A stretch of 64,000 nt of DNA. Origin: Rhynchospora pubera. Taxonomy: Eukaryota; Streptophyta; Magnoliopsida; Poales; Cyperaceae. How positions within the stretch are numbered: the first letter of the stretch is position 1; each line of letters begins with the position of its first letter. Of this stretch, positions 44,601 to 55,400 are shown one piece after another. Under the pieces are notes generated by a model. That model saw only the letters and a program-made list of their open reading frames with translations, ran no database searches and was not told the DNA's origin. The position numbers were made by a program, and so were the translations under genes. The stretch spans positions 111,573,431 through 111,637,430 of the forward strand of contig CM051459.1 in assembly GCA_028095005.1 (NCBI GenBank). The letters are read 5' to 3'.

Positions 44601-47600
44601 TCAAGTATTGGGAGAAGTCATCAGCCTGGTCTTCCTCAGCCAGGAAAGTTTGGTTGTTTTGGTTGAGGTGGGCTTGGTTACCCATGTTGTTTTCAAATTC
44701 CGCGAGGTCAGTTTCAGTAACCTCAATATTCTCCCAGAGGTGTGAGTCCTCCGTGTTCGCCAAGTGTGCACGCATGATTTCAAAATCTGTAGGGCGGTTT
44801 GGGTCTGGGTCTTTCTTGTCCCATTCATTTTGCACCACAATATCCACCGCGGCTTTCTTTATGGCCATATTTTCAATTTGTTGCTCATAAGTATCCGAGT
44901 CTGACATGTTTTCTATTTCCTCGTCAACCCTTAATTCCTGCTGGAACAAGTCAGGTTCTTGAATTTTCAGTTGCATCAGAAAGTCTACATACTCTGCCAC
45001 AGCATTGAAAGAGATATGTGGTAGTGAATCATCGCCTTCTTCCTCGGCTTCTTCTTCTGATTCCCCGGCATCACTCAGGTATCTGCAGTGTTCTGCGGGT
45101 TCATGGGTTTTTTGTTTAGAGATGTTGAGAGGTGTTTCTTTGGTCCAGAACCTATTTGCCAGCCATGATGCTAGCAATTGGTCCACATCATCACCATATA
45201 TGAGTTCTTGGATCCACCAGGATGGGTTTAAGGCGATTTCTGCCTCCAGGATGGGATGAGGGTTGGTTTGACCGCACCAGTAGGAGAGGTCTCTCCATTG
45301 TTCCCTTGCTTTCATATACATTTTTATCCTCCTGTAACTGGCCGGCTGGCATCCCTCCAGCGCCTCATAGAAGGCATCATCATCTTCTTGTGGGTTTTGG
45401 TTTGTGACCGCGGAAGAGAGAATGGCCTGTGTAGCCTCCTCTATTTGCGCAATCATTTCTGTTTCCTCTTCTTTAGTGAGCTTTTCTTCTTTTTTTCTCA
45501 AGTTATCCTCCGGGTCTGCATCTATTGCCGATGTTGAGATGGTGTTGCAGGAGATTCCGCCAGAGCCACCACCTCCTCTTTCCTCATCACTGTCGAAGTT
45601 GCTACCAAAATCGTAGCTTTCATCCTGGCTAGGAGGGTCCGGATCAGACCATTCATATTCCTCATCAGTGAAACCAGGAACGTCTTGGGCATTTTGGGTA
45701 TTGATAGAGGTGGAAGCCTCTTTGTTTACTTGGTTTCTTATAAAACTAGTCACAGCAATGGTTTGTTTCATCAGTTCAGACACATGCTCTGCTAGTATCG
45801 CAATGGTTTCTGGTGGAATCCCGGATTCTCCCTTTTTCTTTGGTATGACAAGGTTGAACCCCAGGTTCTTTAGGCTTGGGACGCCTTCTGAATCCAGACA
45901 CTCATCATGAATGTCTACAAACACTTTGTGATCTTGACCATTGATCTTGAAAGGTAAGGTCACTCGGTCCGGCTTCTTTCCTTTGCGGATGAGGGCCTTA
46001 TCCAATTTCTTTATTTCAAGGATCTCTTTCTTTTTCTTTCCTGATTGGGTCATAGGTTGAACAGTGACCGTCGACCAGGCCTGTTGGGTTGAGACTGAGC
46101 TGGATGACGACTCAGTAGGGTTTTGTTCATTTGTTGTCGAGGTTTCGGAGGGTCTGGTGTCTGCTTGTGCCGGCTCCTGTTGGTTAGAGGATTCTTCATG
46201 TTCTTCCTCATTACCTGAGACATGATGACACGCTGCCGTCCAGAACTCCTCTTCTTTCTTTTCTTTTCCTTCGCCTTTCAACTCCTGCCACACTTGTCCG
46301 CTAATTTGAGCAGCGATTTTGGGGGAGATGAAATCAGCGAGGGTTGCTTGTGTTGGTTTTTCTTGAACATAGGGATCTTCGACGGTTTCGGGAGAGGTTT
46401 TCCTCCAGAACGCCTGTCTAGATCTCACATTACCCGTTGTTGCGTCACGGGTCATTGGTTTCGGTTGTGTTTTCGTTGGTTTGAGTCTCTTTGGGACTAC
46501 TGGCATGATAGGACTTTTCCATTTGAGTTGAGGTTCGGCCTGCAAGGCTCTCAACTTCTTTCTGGTGTTTTTGTTCAAATATACGCTCCATGTCGTGGGC
46601 GGTTTTCCGTCAGTAGTGACCGAGACACGACGAGAGCTGGCATTTGGGGCTCCGTTTGAGATGGCATGAGGAGCCAAATCCTGCCTAGCGTCATCATGGA
46701 GGGAGATTGCTCCTTCTTGGATTTTCTGTTCGAGCCAATCCTTAAAGACATAGCAATCCTCTATGTTATGACCCAAAACTCTGTGATACACACAGTAATT
46801 AGGGTGGTTTACTTTGTCTTCTTCTTCGGGCCTTTTGCATTGGGGCAATCGAACCTCGAGAACCTCCATGGCTTGCTTGAACAGCTTCAGAGTTTTCTCC
46901 TTTTTGAATGAGTAAGGTTTGCTTTTCAGCTCCCTGAGTGTTGGCCTTTGAGCCCTGGACTGTGGATTTCCATCCTTTGTTTCGCCATTCTTTCCCCATT
47001 GGGCACTACCAGTGCCTTCAGCCTGGTTAGTGATGGCTTTGACTGCTTTTGTTGTTTTGATTTCCAGCTTCTTTCCCTTTTCTTTGTCTTTTTCCTTGGT
47101 GGAATAGTATAGCTGGTTCATTTCAGGCTCCACTTCCTCATATCGAGCAACCATGGCTACCAAATGTTCAAAGGTGGTGACATTGTGTCCCACCATCCAT
47201 ACTTTCATCGGTGCATGGATGCTGTTCAGAAGCATACGCACCGCCTCAGATTCACTTATGTTGGACTGACATCCTGTGTACATGGTTTCCCACCTTGACA
47301 CGTAATCGGAGACGGACTCGCCTTGTTTTTGTCTGGCATTGACTAGATTGGTAACGGAGACTCGATGCGGGGTCGTCCTGAACCTTGCGCAAAAGGCATT
47401 TGCCATTTCTTTCCAGCTTTTGATGCTATCTGCCTCGAGAGAAGCATACCAGTCGAACGCTACTCCAGACAGACTTTGTGAAAATTGCCTTAATAGCCAT
47501 TCCTCCCTTCGGGCAGTGTTTCCACAGGAGGTTATAAAGTGTGACAGATGTTGACTCGGGGTGATTTTGTTTCCGACCCCATCGAACACCTTGAATTTCG

Positions 47601-49302
47601 GCACTATATGGCCCTTCGGGTAATCCAGCTGGTCAAACCTTGCGGGGTAAGGCCGGCCTGTGAAATTGACGGGCAGTTGAGTGCCCCCAATCCCGAGAGA
47701 TTGCAGTTTTTGATCCATGGCCCTTTGCATTTTCTCCATTATGGCCTCAGGGTCAATGACACTGGTTTCTTTTCTTTCAAGCAACTCCTCTTCAGAGGTT
47801 TCACTGGAGCTGCTATCTTTTTCCCGCAATATTTTAGAGTGGGATTTCTTGGTTTTCTTTTTGTTTTTGGATTTTGGTTTAGGAGCCATTTCCTTGGTAT
47901 CGGTTGAATCAGGTATATCACTGTTTAAGACGACACTATTTAGTCGTACTCCTTTTTTGGTTGGGTGTTTTTGGGCTGCGGCGCAAGCCGCAGTTACCCG
48001 AGCGTTCTCCACTCGGAGTTGCTCAAGTTGTTTTGTTTTCTCTTCCAACTCCTTGCGAAGCTGGGCCATCTCGTCAGATATTTCCTCGAGGATTTCAATT
48101 TCCTCATCAACATCCTCAGAGGAACTTCCATGGTCCGGATTGGGCTCTTCTTCATCACTTGCAATGTTATCAGTAGTCTGTTGGACAATTTCCTCTATTA
48201 CCGGGCTGCGGTTTCTGGGCCGCCCTACCCGCTTGGGAGGTTTGGATGCTGAAGCTTTCCCTTTTTGTCCTCGTGTTTCCACGGGGACACTTTCGGAGTG
48301 AGGCGGCTCCTGGGAACCCGTCCCAACCATACGGACTTCCGCCGTTTCCTCATCACCATCCTCATCGTCATTAACTGACACATGGTATACTGATGCAGAA
48401 TCAGCATTCCGCTTCTTCTTCATCACATATTTCTTTTTGGTTTTATTTTTCATCATCTGACTCGCCACCTGGCTAGCCAGAGAGGTATCTTTTCCTTTTG
48501 GCACCCATCGCTTGGTGCCCCCTGTGTTTTGCTCAGGAGCGGGGATGGGTTCCGGTTGCTTGGGCTTCCAGACCTTCTTCACTTTTCCTTTGGCCTTCAT
48601 TGAGCGGGCATTGGGTTGGAGTGATGGAAAGGTAAGCCGGTCGAAGACTGAAGGCGGGTGGGCCACAGTCCCTTTTTTGGACGCACTATAGTCCGCGTCT
48701 CCTTCTCGGTTGTCCTCGCGATAGGGGAAGCGGAGCCTTTGGTGCGCCGGGAACTTGAGCCTGTCCTTGATGGATGGCTTGTTGGGGTTGGCAGGGATCG
48801 CAGTGACGATCCTGCGGGACTTGCGGGATCTTTTGACAATCTTGAAGGCCGCATGTATGGCCTCCACTGCCTGGTGTCTTGGGTGGGTCACTTTCTCTGT
48901 CTCAGAGACTGGGGCGTACATGGGGAGCTCCCAATCCTCTCTGAGGCGCATCGCCTCGCCTCCCTTTTTGAGCACATGTAGGGGGGCGAAGGTGTTGCTG
49001 AGGGACAGATCAGTGATGGTATCAGGTTGCTGGACCAGGTGGAGAGCTTGGGCCCTCGAGATCCTAGTCCTCTTCTGCTTTTTGAGTTTTGGGGCTGTTG
49101 CCCCCTTGACATGGGTGTTTGCCGCCCGACCCTTTTTGGAGTTAAGGGCAGGCTTTCCAGAGACTTCCACCGATGCTTCACCAGCAAGCATCACAGGGGA
49201 GATTTGTACAACAGCTTGGACGGGCACATAGAGAGTCCCGGTTGCTGCTGCCTTCCCGTGGCGAAGACGCTCGCCCTTCACAATTTGACTCCAGGTAAAC
49301 AT
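38695..49302 (-). CDS. Giant Gag-protease-RT polyprotein ORF, 3535 codons
   Basis: It starts at the first ATG after the PBS (MFTWSQIVKGERLR) and runs uninterrupted to a TAA at 38697-38695. Residues 1 to about 560 are a basic then acidic extension. Residues about 565-720 are the retrotransposon Gag domain (YPKGHIVPKFKVFDG, LSGVAFDWYASL). A knuckle-like CVYHRVLGHNIEDC lies near 834, and a second (CRYHQVWGHSREEC) near 2564. Between them are ~1700 residues of acidic sequence with repeated motifs. Protease has DPGSS near 2836 and LLGRPWLH. RT (about 3320 to the end) has VCVDFRDLN, MPFGLKNAG and YVDD near 3457, ending in the conserved PPRTLK block where the stop occurs. Usual Ty3/gypsy polyproteins are about 1,400-1,600 residues, so this is exceptionally long. 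The leader just upstream has an acceptor-like CTCCATTGCAG. Confidence 0.93.
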   Translation of the reverse strand: MFTWSQIVKGERLRHGKAAATGTLYVPVQAVVQISPVMLAGEASVEVSGKPALNSKKGRAANTHVKGATAPKLKKQKRTRISRAQALHLVQQPDTITDLSLSNTFAPLHVLKKGGEAMRLREDWELPMYAPVSETEKVTHPRHQAVEAIHAAFKIVKRSRKSRRIVTAIPANPNKPSIKDRLKFPAHQRLRFPYREDNREGDADYSASKKGTVAHPPSVFDRLTFPSLQPNARSMKAKGKVKKVWKPKQPEPIPAPEQNTGGTKRWVPKGKDTSLASQVASQMMKNKTKKKYVMKKKRNADSASVYHVSVNDDEDGDEETAEVRMVGTGSQEPPHSESVPVETRGQKGKASASKPPKRVGRPRNRSPVIEEIVQQTTDNIASDEEEPNPDHGSSSEDVDEEIEILEEISDEMAQLRKELEEKTKQLEQLRVENARVTAACAAAQKHPTKKGVRLNSVVLNSDIPDSTDTKEMAPKPKSKNKKKTKKSHSKILREKDSSSSETSEEELLERKETSVIDPEAIMEKMQRAMDQKLQSLGIGGTQLPVNFTGRPYPARFDQLDYPKGHIVPKFKVFDGVGNKITPSQHLSHFITSCGNTARREEWLLRQFSQSLSGVAFDWYASLEADSIKSWKEMANAFCARFRTTPHRVSVTNLVNARQKQGESVSDYVSRWETMYTGCQSNISESEAVRMLLNSIHAPMKVWMVGHNVTTFEHLVAMVARYEEVEPEMNQLYYSTKEKDKEKGKKLEIKTTKAVKAITNQAEGTGSAQWGKNGETKDGNPQSRAQRPTLRELKSKPYSFKKEKTLKLFKQAMEVLEVRLPQCKRPEEEDKVNHPNYCVYHRVLGHNIEDCYVFKDWLEQKIQEGAISLHDDARQDLAPHAISNGAPNASSRRVSVTTDGKPPTTWSVYLNKNTRKKLRALQAEPQLKWKSPIMPVVPKRLKPTKTQPKPMTRDATTGNVRSRQAFWRKTSPETVEDPYVQEKPTQATLADFISPKIAAQISGQVWQELKGEGKEKKEEEFWTAACHHVSGNEEEHEESSNQQEPAQADTRPSETSTTNEQNPTESSSSSVSTQQAWSTVTVQPMTQSGKKKKEILEIKKLDKALIRKGKKPDRVTLPFKINGQDHKVFVDIHDECLDSEGVPSLKNLGFNLVIPKKKGESGIPPETIAILAEHVSELMKQTIAVTSFIRNQVNKEASTSINTQNAQDVPGFTDEEYEWSDPDPPSQDESYDFGSNFDSDEERGGGGSGGISCNTISTSAIDADPEDNLRKKEEKLTKEEETEMIAQIEEATQAILSSAVTNQNPQEDDDAFYEALEGCQPASYRRIKMYMKAREQWRDLSYWCGQTNPHPILEAEIALNPSWWIQELIYGDDVDQLLASWLANRFWTKETPLNISKQKTHEPAEHCRYLSDAGESEEEAEEEGDDSLPHISFNAVAEYVDFLMQLKIQEPDLFQQELRVDEEIENMSDSDTYEQQIENMAIKKAAVDIVVQNEWDKKDPDPNRPTDFEIMRAHLANTEDSHLWENIEVTETDLAEFENNMGNQAHLNQNNQTFLAEEDQADDFSQYLRNLRVSDPVGYHGVLNPENPQQYQGYERQAIARAIADETGREEREINPEATPPRTTRRRRSRRIRRSRYTSCSRAEVTFPTQIEIVETSNQVDTTQGESSQQAPEEEEYNEHDSLVEWYVSELRELRITDPRAFRRATHPKDPDFTEEFEREAIATVLKEVNKGKTPQCSDSEDSGGSPRFFFCGKTSDGNAQNSGSDSDEEEAEREPEVESDHEEPQPSTLQGSSILMASGSGPPADITSAFEGLNISQATRILSYMEHLRREDPAFLNFIAQHAEILQQPGASYERLRRTHPRETARFRAQIERLYKISNDIDNDSGDDGGSDAGNCRYISGSGSDNSESENYDHRSARIAAWTDDDEPSLKPCNKRRQQGRNARMTVRPQPEWDENARRELEQAIAETEAMTTSELMRNLRVNSDDDTYCPTEDDEEEVKSPKTLRVYQRRKKPANEKEIITYQRRNKGTNKGKNKLLKGESSRDDATCHRVGHHDSDKGEPSEVPQPQAETTEENQTNPEEMAYDYEIVLDPAEQMNPADLQGRQPRMVNLDIHIPNIPGQPDLTLEELGEIVRQMVNQIWEATATEEADGENEPAEPEMEENASTEQGAAATSTEDPAENTTPSNQNQEENQNQNSELCQGTSENCRTITVSESDTDSGEEESLTAQGDSSQSEPKLTQKKITKLKESPFKSCATQEVATDGPAHRTRSKQAQPSTALDRGQAQQPSKEDNAAFTSREKRQLLIDLDFCTNALRRMTRQNIEIQTLVESLIARLKTERKERISIETELKALKDRAQKQGAGQKKAMKPGHATSGNSGSLPRRRREAGIVIREGQRPKPKTNHSPGKGKGKANAEDHHHKPKHLWSRDNSFGGPETGRQERGESSRTRMCPPMRYESGHMRHRNAETNSTQQIKNRQNHSGQYHMKMKLVKLDNASPCNKLPHKIKITGKLKPKHGGPDGRFRCRNRVNPWEMPEAENEALRAHTINRQPKPYKAKKENNAGRKAYCRYHQVWGHSREECLTWSWNDNDPSDEETEDEVCRAITRGTSSQTYDEETASECEHDTEEELQYSSPEEEPVVLAINSAAVRPLGSDTDQSETEEREIKSPPKPNKVSNLVRQVSTRIRPNMKNHCNVSLRSGTKIPERQPPRETTNNEIRNRNNTTAESETRSDGRPKMSVRDYNVVAHLRKIPSLLSVFDALMVSRELRDALIYALQNPASFQAYFAQETREEVAQIDQEPYITFTDEDLMTGTADHNRPLYTTGTIYGRKINKVLIDPGSSISIMPLKTLVQLSLSIKETKKDKIRIHGFNHQYQKALGSTVIDITFGNLVTPVKFFIIEADTTYKALLGRPWLHAHGLVPSTLHQCIKYVKDGKQYVIKGDDQPFEAHEAELDDAKYYKPKSGKGAATKQGKLSPETVKEAVKNAVLKAAIKSQMLLGSDSETGSSEGTAEDINLPARMQPNYSSEGEEQNTLSIEILPLEHCKDLTPRESEEVIPFKTFTVPPKIEELETGQVVHPSIQFVKIGEIEPQSEESNFEDWEQWLVEETKKTGIPPQLQDTTSTRLVELFRKAQCLEPIPEKRARMFRDMWNGYSNEVVKLNGKIANTRGLGFEPRTKGSGSNTPQRPRQHSCCRITITEIKEGEANPDEGESSETEQFILAAKNAPKELEEGGQNTIDKLKEINLGTKENPKPTFISTSLPQEMQDELTKLLKEYQGCFAWSYSEMPGLDPAIAVHKLKIDKELKPVKQGPRRMRVELEEKVTAEVKKLISAGFIREEETPDWVANIVPVKKKNGQIRVCVDFRDLNKACPKDDFPLPVTEIIIDHTSSHGIYSFVDGYSGYNQIKMDESDQKHTAFRTPIGIYCYKVMPFGLKNAGATYQRAMTKIFDDLIHKVVECYVDDLVVKSHTHEQHLENLRLMFERLRQHTLKLNPLKCAFMVSSGKFLGFVVRHRGIEIDPDKIKAIQELSPPRTLK
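39720..39835. repeat. Short insertion with hairpin and B-box-like sequence between PR and RT
   Basis: A perfect 9-bp stem (ACGACAGCA...TGCTGTCGT, 39721-39742) is followed on the plus strand by GGTTCGAGGTTCGAATCC (about 39778-39795), containing a canonical pol III B box. In the polyprotein it is translated as GLGFEPRTKGSGSNTPQRPR, unlike its surroundings. It keeps frame. It may be a fragment of a tRNA-derived element, or correspond to the position of the Ogre intron. Confidence 0.45.
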
Positions 49303-49441
49303 GATTCCTGCAATGGAGAGAACTCAGAGTCAATCATTAGTATTTTTTTTGAATATTATGGACTTAATTCCACCTATACATTTAAATTTTGATTATGCCC
49401 TGATGAGAGGAGAAAAATGTCCCACCGGGCGTGCCAGAACC
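49303..49441 (-). promoter_or_regulatory. 5' leader and primer-binding site
   Basis: In element sense the 5' LTR end ...GCGAGACA is followed after 5 nt by TGGCACGCCCGGTGGGAC (49436-49419). Starting with TGG, it complements a tRNA 3' end of the form ...CCCAC-CGGGCGT-G-CCA, which parses as T-stem, acceptor stem, discriminator and CCA. I do not assign the amino acid. The rest of the leader is short and ends CTCCATTGCAGGAATC before the gag ATG. Confidence 0.8.
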
Positions 49442-52400
49442 TGTCTCGCACTTTTTCCAGTCCGACCACGGAAGATCAGATAGTCTTCTATGGGGCGAAG
49501 AAAATGCGGATCAGATACCCCTCGAGCATCTTGAGACCCGTCGTCACTGCCCATTCCAAATGAATGAAGGGTACTAATGCGGTTCTAAGTACCTCGAGAG
49601 TTGATTGTTTGTCGTAGGTCCTTTTTTTCCAGTAGGCGCAAGCCCCTACTGTTAATTACCTCCGGACTCAGTTACGGCCTGAGCCAAGAGTACCTCTAGA
49701 TCGGGATAATCAAAGTTCAAATGCAGTAAGTGGATGAAGTCCATTTTAATAAAAGGATTGTGTCTTGATAGGGAGTTTCGGGGTGAAAAAAAAAAAAAAA
49801 AAAAAAAAACATTGCAGAAGGGCAGCTATTTTAACAAAACCATGCAAACATGGATGATGCGATTTAATTCTTTAGTTTCCCATTTTAAGACATTTAGGTT
49901 GTTTTTACTTTACTGTGTCGGGTTTAGTGCTGTTATAGAGAATTTTGAGTTCGACACTAGGAAATTTAGTATCCTAGATCAATTCTCAATCGTTTGGGGA
50001 TTTAGAGGTTTTGGGATTTCGTTCAAGTCTTGAGTACAGATGCGCTATGCCTTCTCTTGACAGGAACTTCATTGATAATTCAGAATTGACTTTTCCTTTT
50101 CTTTTTTTTTAATCTGAACATCGGGAGAGTGTCTCCTTCAGGGCGAAGCGCGATGCAGTCTTGAAGGGACGAATTTTTTTTTTTTTTTTTTTTTTTTGAC
50201 TTTTAAGACTTTATGTCACTTTAGACTTTGTGTCTCTCGAATCACTCTTAGGCTTTGTGCCATTTTGACTTTGTGTCATTTTGACTTTGTGTCATTTTTA
50301 GACTTTATGTCATTTTGACTTTGTGTCATTTTTTCTTTGGACTTTTAATTTTTTTTTACTTTAGGATTTTGGACTTTTGAGTTTAGGCTGTTAAATTTGC
50401 ACTCTTGAATTAGCACTTTTGGATTTTTAACCTTTGAGTTTAACTTTTAGTTCTTGATATTTTTGGGCTTGGTTTAAAGTTTAAGCTTTTGCATTTTTGA
50501 CATTCTGGACTTTGAGTTGGACTTTTAGTTGTGACTCTTGAGTTTTAGATTTTTAGTATTTGAGTTTGGACCTTTAAATTTATACTTTTAAATTTCTATT
50601 ATTTATTTTATTTATTTATTATTATTATTTTTTTTTTTAAAAAAAACAATATATATGCTTAGTTTATTTTGATTTTGTTTGTAAATCTCAATGCTTGACT
50701 ATGCCTGTTGTTCAGAACAAGGAATATCAGGTGTACCTGCTGTCCATAAAATGTTCAAACGTACCTGCCGTCCAGAACATGAATGTACCTGTTGTCAAGA
50801 ACATAAACTGTTCAAGTGTACCTGTTGTCCAGAACACAGAATATTCAAGATGATTTTCTTTTGCCTTATTTCCTTTTCTTCTCTCTTTTTTTTTTATTTA
50901 ACCATATGAATATAAATTTATCATTATTATTATTATTACGATTATATTTATTTTATTTTTTTTTTTTACTTATGGTTATCCCTTAAACCTATTAATTTTA
51001 AAATATTTCGTACTTTGGTATTTTAGCACAACATAACACATCAAAATATTCCTTATATTTTTCTTGACATTTTGATATTTTATGGAAATTTTTCTGATAA
51101 TCTAGCTATTTTTAATGTATTTTTGAAGTTTGCTATACTGCAGGAATTTTCTGATTGGTTGCAATTTGCTGTTTCGTGTCAGGTTGTCAGGGACTCGTCG
51201 CACTGCCAGCGTCACAGAGGATCCTCCTAGGTCGCTGAATTTGGTAATTGGTTGAGCCACTTGGATTGCACTCGCGCCTATACGCCGAATGGGTTCGAGT
51301 TCGAATTCGAGTCGGACTGGCTCTGTGGGTCCTGCCTGTCAGTGGAGCTTATCTGAGCTCCGAGTTCGTTCAACATTTACTTCGTTTCAACCTCCTTCCC
51401 TCCTTCGTTTCTGTTGACTCGTCGGCAACGAGGGTTGACCCAGTGGTTCCGGCTATCATTCTAACCATGGGTTGGTTCTGCAGAGTCGTCTTCTCACCCT
51501 CTTCTCCACCCCATCTTCAATTTTGGTCGTGCCTATTCAATTGGTCGTGTTTCTTCATGCTTCAGACATGGTCCGACGACGTGCTCAGGGAGCAAATTGA
51601 GGGCCATAAGTGAAGATTCTCAGTTGAGGGATGCCTTTTGAGCATTGAGAGACTTTCTTAAGTCACTTACCACGGCAGAGGGAGGCACAGGTACTGTAAT
51701 TTAACCGTAGCTCAAGTCTAAGGTCTGGTTTTGTTCTCACCATCTTTACGACCAATACTTGGCTTCGATTGGCAATATTTACTTCCATTCTGACATGTGT
51801 ATACCTCACTGTTACCCATCACTTAGAAGGACTTAGTATCTCATTAGGGACTGTCTTGGCTTAATTTTGAAGTTTCACTGAGTGTTGATTTCAGTTCAGG
51901 TTTTGGCACAGGAATGTAATGTGATATAATTTGACAATTGGGGTATCCTGACTCCAGGTTTCATCTTACTCATTTCAATCACAACACTGAACCTCAGGAT
52001 TGTTTGTTTAGTGCAGACCCTCCCCATTTTTATGTTAATCATTCGTGGTTTGGATTCATGCTTGATGTTCATTTTTACTCACTGGAATTGAGAAGGATTT
52101 TAAAATTAAAACCACAGACCCATGTCGCCTCTATCATAATTTTTATTTGAAGATATTATCATGTAGGATGACACCCAAGCTTGTTAATCATTCTGATTAT
52201 ACCTGTTGAGTCCCTTTTCTCTTTTTTTTTTAGTATGAGTATAAGGAGTCCTTTTTTTTTATGCTGTGGGACATACCAAAGAAATTGGACAGAAATGCCC
52301 CTGTGAACACATGAGTTGTGTAAACTTACTCACTGTTTTCTTTATTTGATACATTATATATAATTGTGTTTGTTTTTTTTTTTTTACTGAAAATAGATGA

Positions 52401-55400
52401 GATGATAATATTTTTAGTTTAGTCCCCCTACTTCTATTATTGAATAGATGTATTTGTTTTTTTTTTTGCCTAGCTTTAGTGTATTTTATTATTACCTATG
52501 CTGATTTTTTTCTTTTGACATACCATAGGAGTACCTCTGGTCACAGTTACACCCTAGACATATTTAATCATTCTTTTTTTCTTTAGTTCCAATAAGACAT
52601 GCTTTTAACAAAATAAAGCCTAGCCACTGCATATTAAAATTTCCCTTTTACTACCCACTGTTCCTTTACCTATGGACCCTTGATTTTTCTATTTATTACA
52701 TCTTTGTTGGACTTGAACTCCTTTATTAATTAATCTTATTCCTGAAACTTAAGAAACCATCATTAAATGTCAGGACATGGTTATGTGCATGAGTGTGCGC
52801 TCTCAGGCAAGCACCCCTCATGCATGGAACCATGTTCCTCCATCAAGCCTTGCTTCAACATTTTTAAGATTTTAGGGGACTCGTTCATATAAATTTTATA
52901 CATGACTTTGGAAATGACTATTATTAATGTTGAAACACAGATAGATGCATGAGTGTGCGCTCTCAGGCAAGCACCCCTCACACATAAACCTATGCCTCTC
53001 CACAAGAACTTTCCTTTTAACACTTTTTTTAACATTAAGAAACTCATTGACATAGGCAAGTGTGCGCTCTCTGGCAAGCACCCCTTGCCCATGTCTCTGA
53101 GCCCTAGAGCAGCAATAGTGAGTGATCTACATGGTGACCTTTTACAATTAACACTTATCTTCAGAGAGAATAAAGAAAACAAGAGAAACACAGGTATTGG
53201 AAGGGAAAATCAAGAAGGGGAATAACACTTTTGTATTGAAAATTGACACAGTGGCTTTCCTACCTCTCTTTGAAAATGCTTCTACTTGATTACAATAGTG
53301 TAACTAAATAATTTGACAGAGTTTTAGCTTGCTCCTCTCTCCCTCTCCTTCTTTGGTGGTGATCATCTTCTTTTATAGGGGAAGGCTTCTAGGGTTTAGC
53401 TCTTCCTCTTTTACACATGGCATCATCTCTGTGTTTTGATCCTTGATGGAGGGACATGATACAATGTGAAACTGCCGCCTTACTTCTTCATTTCTTTCTC
53501 CAGTCTTGATTTCTACTGTCCAAACATACTATCCAATATGCTCATGACATCTGGCACTTGTGCAATTGCAGTGGCTTGATTGCTTATACTTCTACTTCCT
53601 TGCACATGCCATGGTGGATTACCATGACAAGTGGGCCTCATGCTTTTTGGTAAACTCACTTGCTCCTGATGTGCTTGAGGGAGGGGTTAATCTTGGCGCC
53701 AAGTACCTTGCTGCATATGTGGCACATTTTCCTTTATCCATCAATTGATGAGAGGTTGTGATGGTCTCTGAATGCTAGGGTCTAGGGGAGTAGCCACTTT
53801 GCCCCTCTTTGCTATTTTAGGGGTCTGGGTGCAAAATTACATTGCCCAACGCCTTAATTGAGCCTGAGGCAGTGTACTTGCTTGGTAAATTTTATGCTTT
53901 TACCATGATTTGAGCCATCAATACTGTGTATAGGCATGCATGGCCTAATTTGATTTGTTGCTTTTGCTGTTGGGTGTTTTGCAACCCAGCTGGCAATGGA
54001 TTTGCAGGGTTTTAGCATTTTTAATTGGGCTATCTCTCCTATTTTGAAGTCATTAAGTAGCATCACGCCTTGTTTTATACTTGCCTAATCTCAGTTTTGA
54101 CCATAGTCAACTCTAGATTTACCAAGCATTTCACATGGGTTACCTGGTCCTGCTGGTGCCTACTATGTAATGGGGTGTGTATTATGCATTTTTAATCCCA
54201 ATTTTGCCACCAATTATTGATAATTTGGAGTATGTGGCAGGGTTCAGAGGGGTATAATGGGAATTCTATGTTCATTCCCTATTGAACTATGCTCCATATT
54301 GCTTTGTCTCATGCCCCAATTGACAGATATGCCCATGGTTACTTTGTGATGTCATTTTCAAGCGCATTGTGATGCATCATGAGATGTTATGCATCTTTGG
54401 CTGCACCTGTGTTTGAGGCAGTGTTGCCAACACTTACATCCCTCCATTCATCTAGTCAGATGTGTAAAGGAATGGCCAGATGTGATCCATGCACATGATT
54501 TCTCATGCCTACATCTGTACCTAACCACATGGCATTTCCATTGCACAAAGTAATGGTCCATCATAGCCTTTCATTTCATCTTTTGCCCCCATCAGACGGC
54601 TCTCCTTGAATTAGAAGGTTGCATCACCATTCTGTTATCTCTGGGGTCTTAGTACTAGGGGACCATACTAGGTTCTTCTTTTCAGGGTGTAGTCTGATGA
54701 AAGACAGTCACCGTCCCCTCCAGTCCTTCAATTCCCTTTGTCTTTTCCTTCCCATTTCACTGGAGACATCCAGTTAGAAGGCATCTCGACTGTGGTAGCA
54801 TTAGAAGCCACATACAGCATCTGTGCATGCTCCCTGTTCAACACGAAGCTCAATTATTGCCTCCCACAGTGCATTCAACCCTCTCTCCTCCATTTGTACA
54901 ACGTCGCCATTCTTGCTCGAAGCTGAGATAGCTCATCCTTCCTTACAAGCTTCTTCGCTTGGAATTGCTTCATCAGGTATATTGTTAAACCCTTCGAGAA
55001 GATGTAGCATGCTTCGATTGCACAATTACATCATACGTTGTACCCAATTTCTGACATTCCCCGCCTGACAGCCGGCCTCCTCATTCCCCAAATTAGGCTA
55101 TTCCTTCTCCAATTCTCCACAAATTTGGTGTCGCTGAGATCGTGGAAGCATCGCCCATCTATCGGTGAGGTTAGTTGGGGCTGAAGCGGCACAGAACGGC
55201 GGCGAATCTCTTCTTTCCGCTGGTGTACGACGCAGTGTCAGACGGTACTGTTTCATCCCTTCTTTTCTTTCTTTTTTTTTTTTTAAATTGTGGGACCCAC
55301 TCTCTTTCGACCAGTCAGAAAATCCTATTCGATTTTTGAGTCCAGGCTTAGATCCGTCCGTTGATTTCGGATAGTATTGCTGGGATTTATCGCGGCCGTT

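Noticed and set aside
39059..49392. Many plus-strand ORFs of 60-200 codons opposite gag-pol
   Set aside because: They mirror the minus-strand polyprotein, have no recognisable domains and no splice logic. They are shadow frames of a long coding region.
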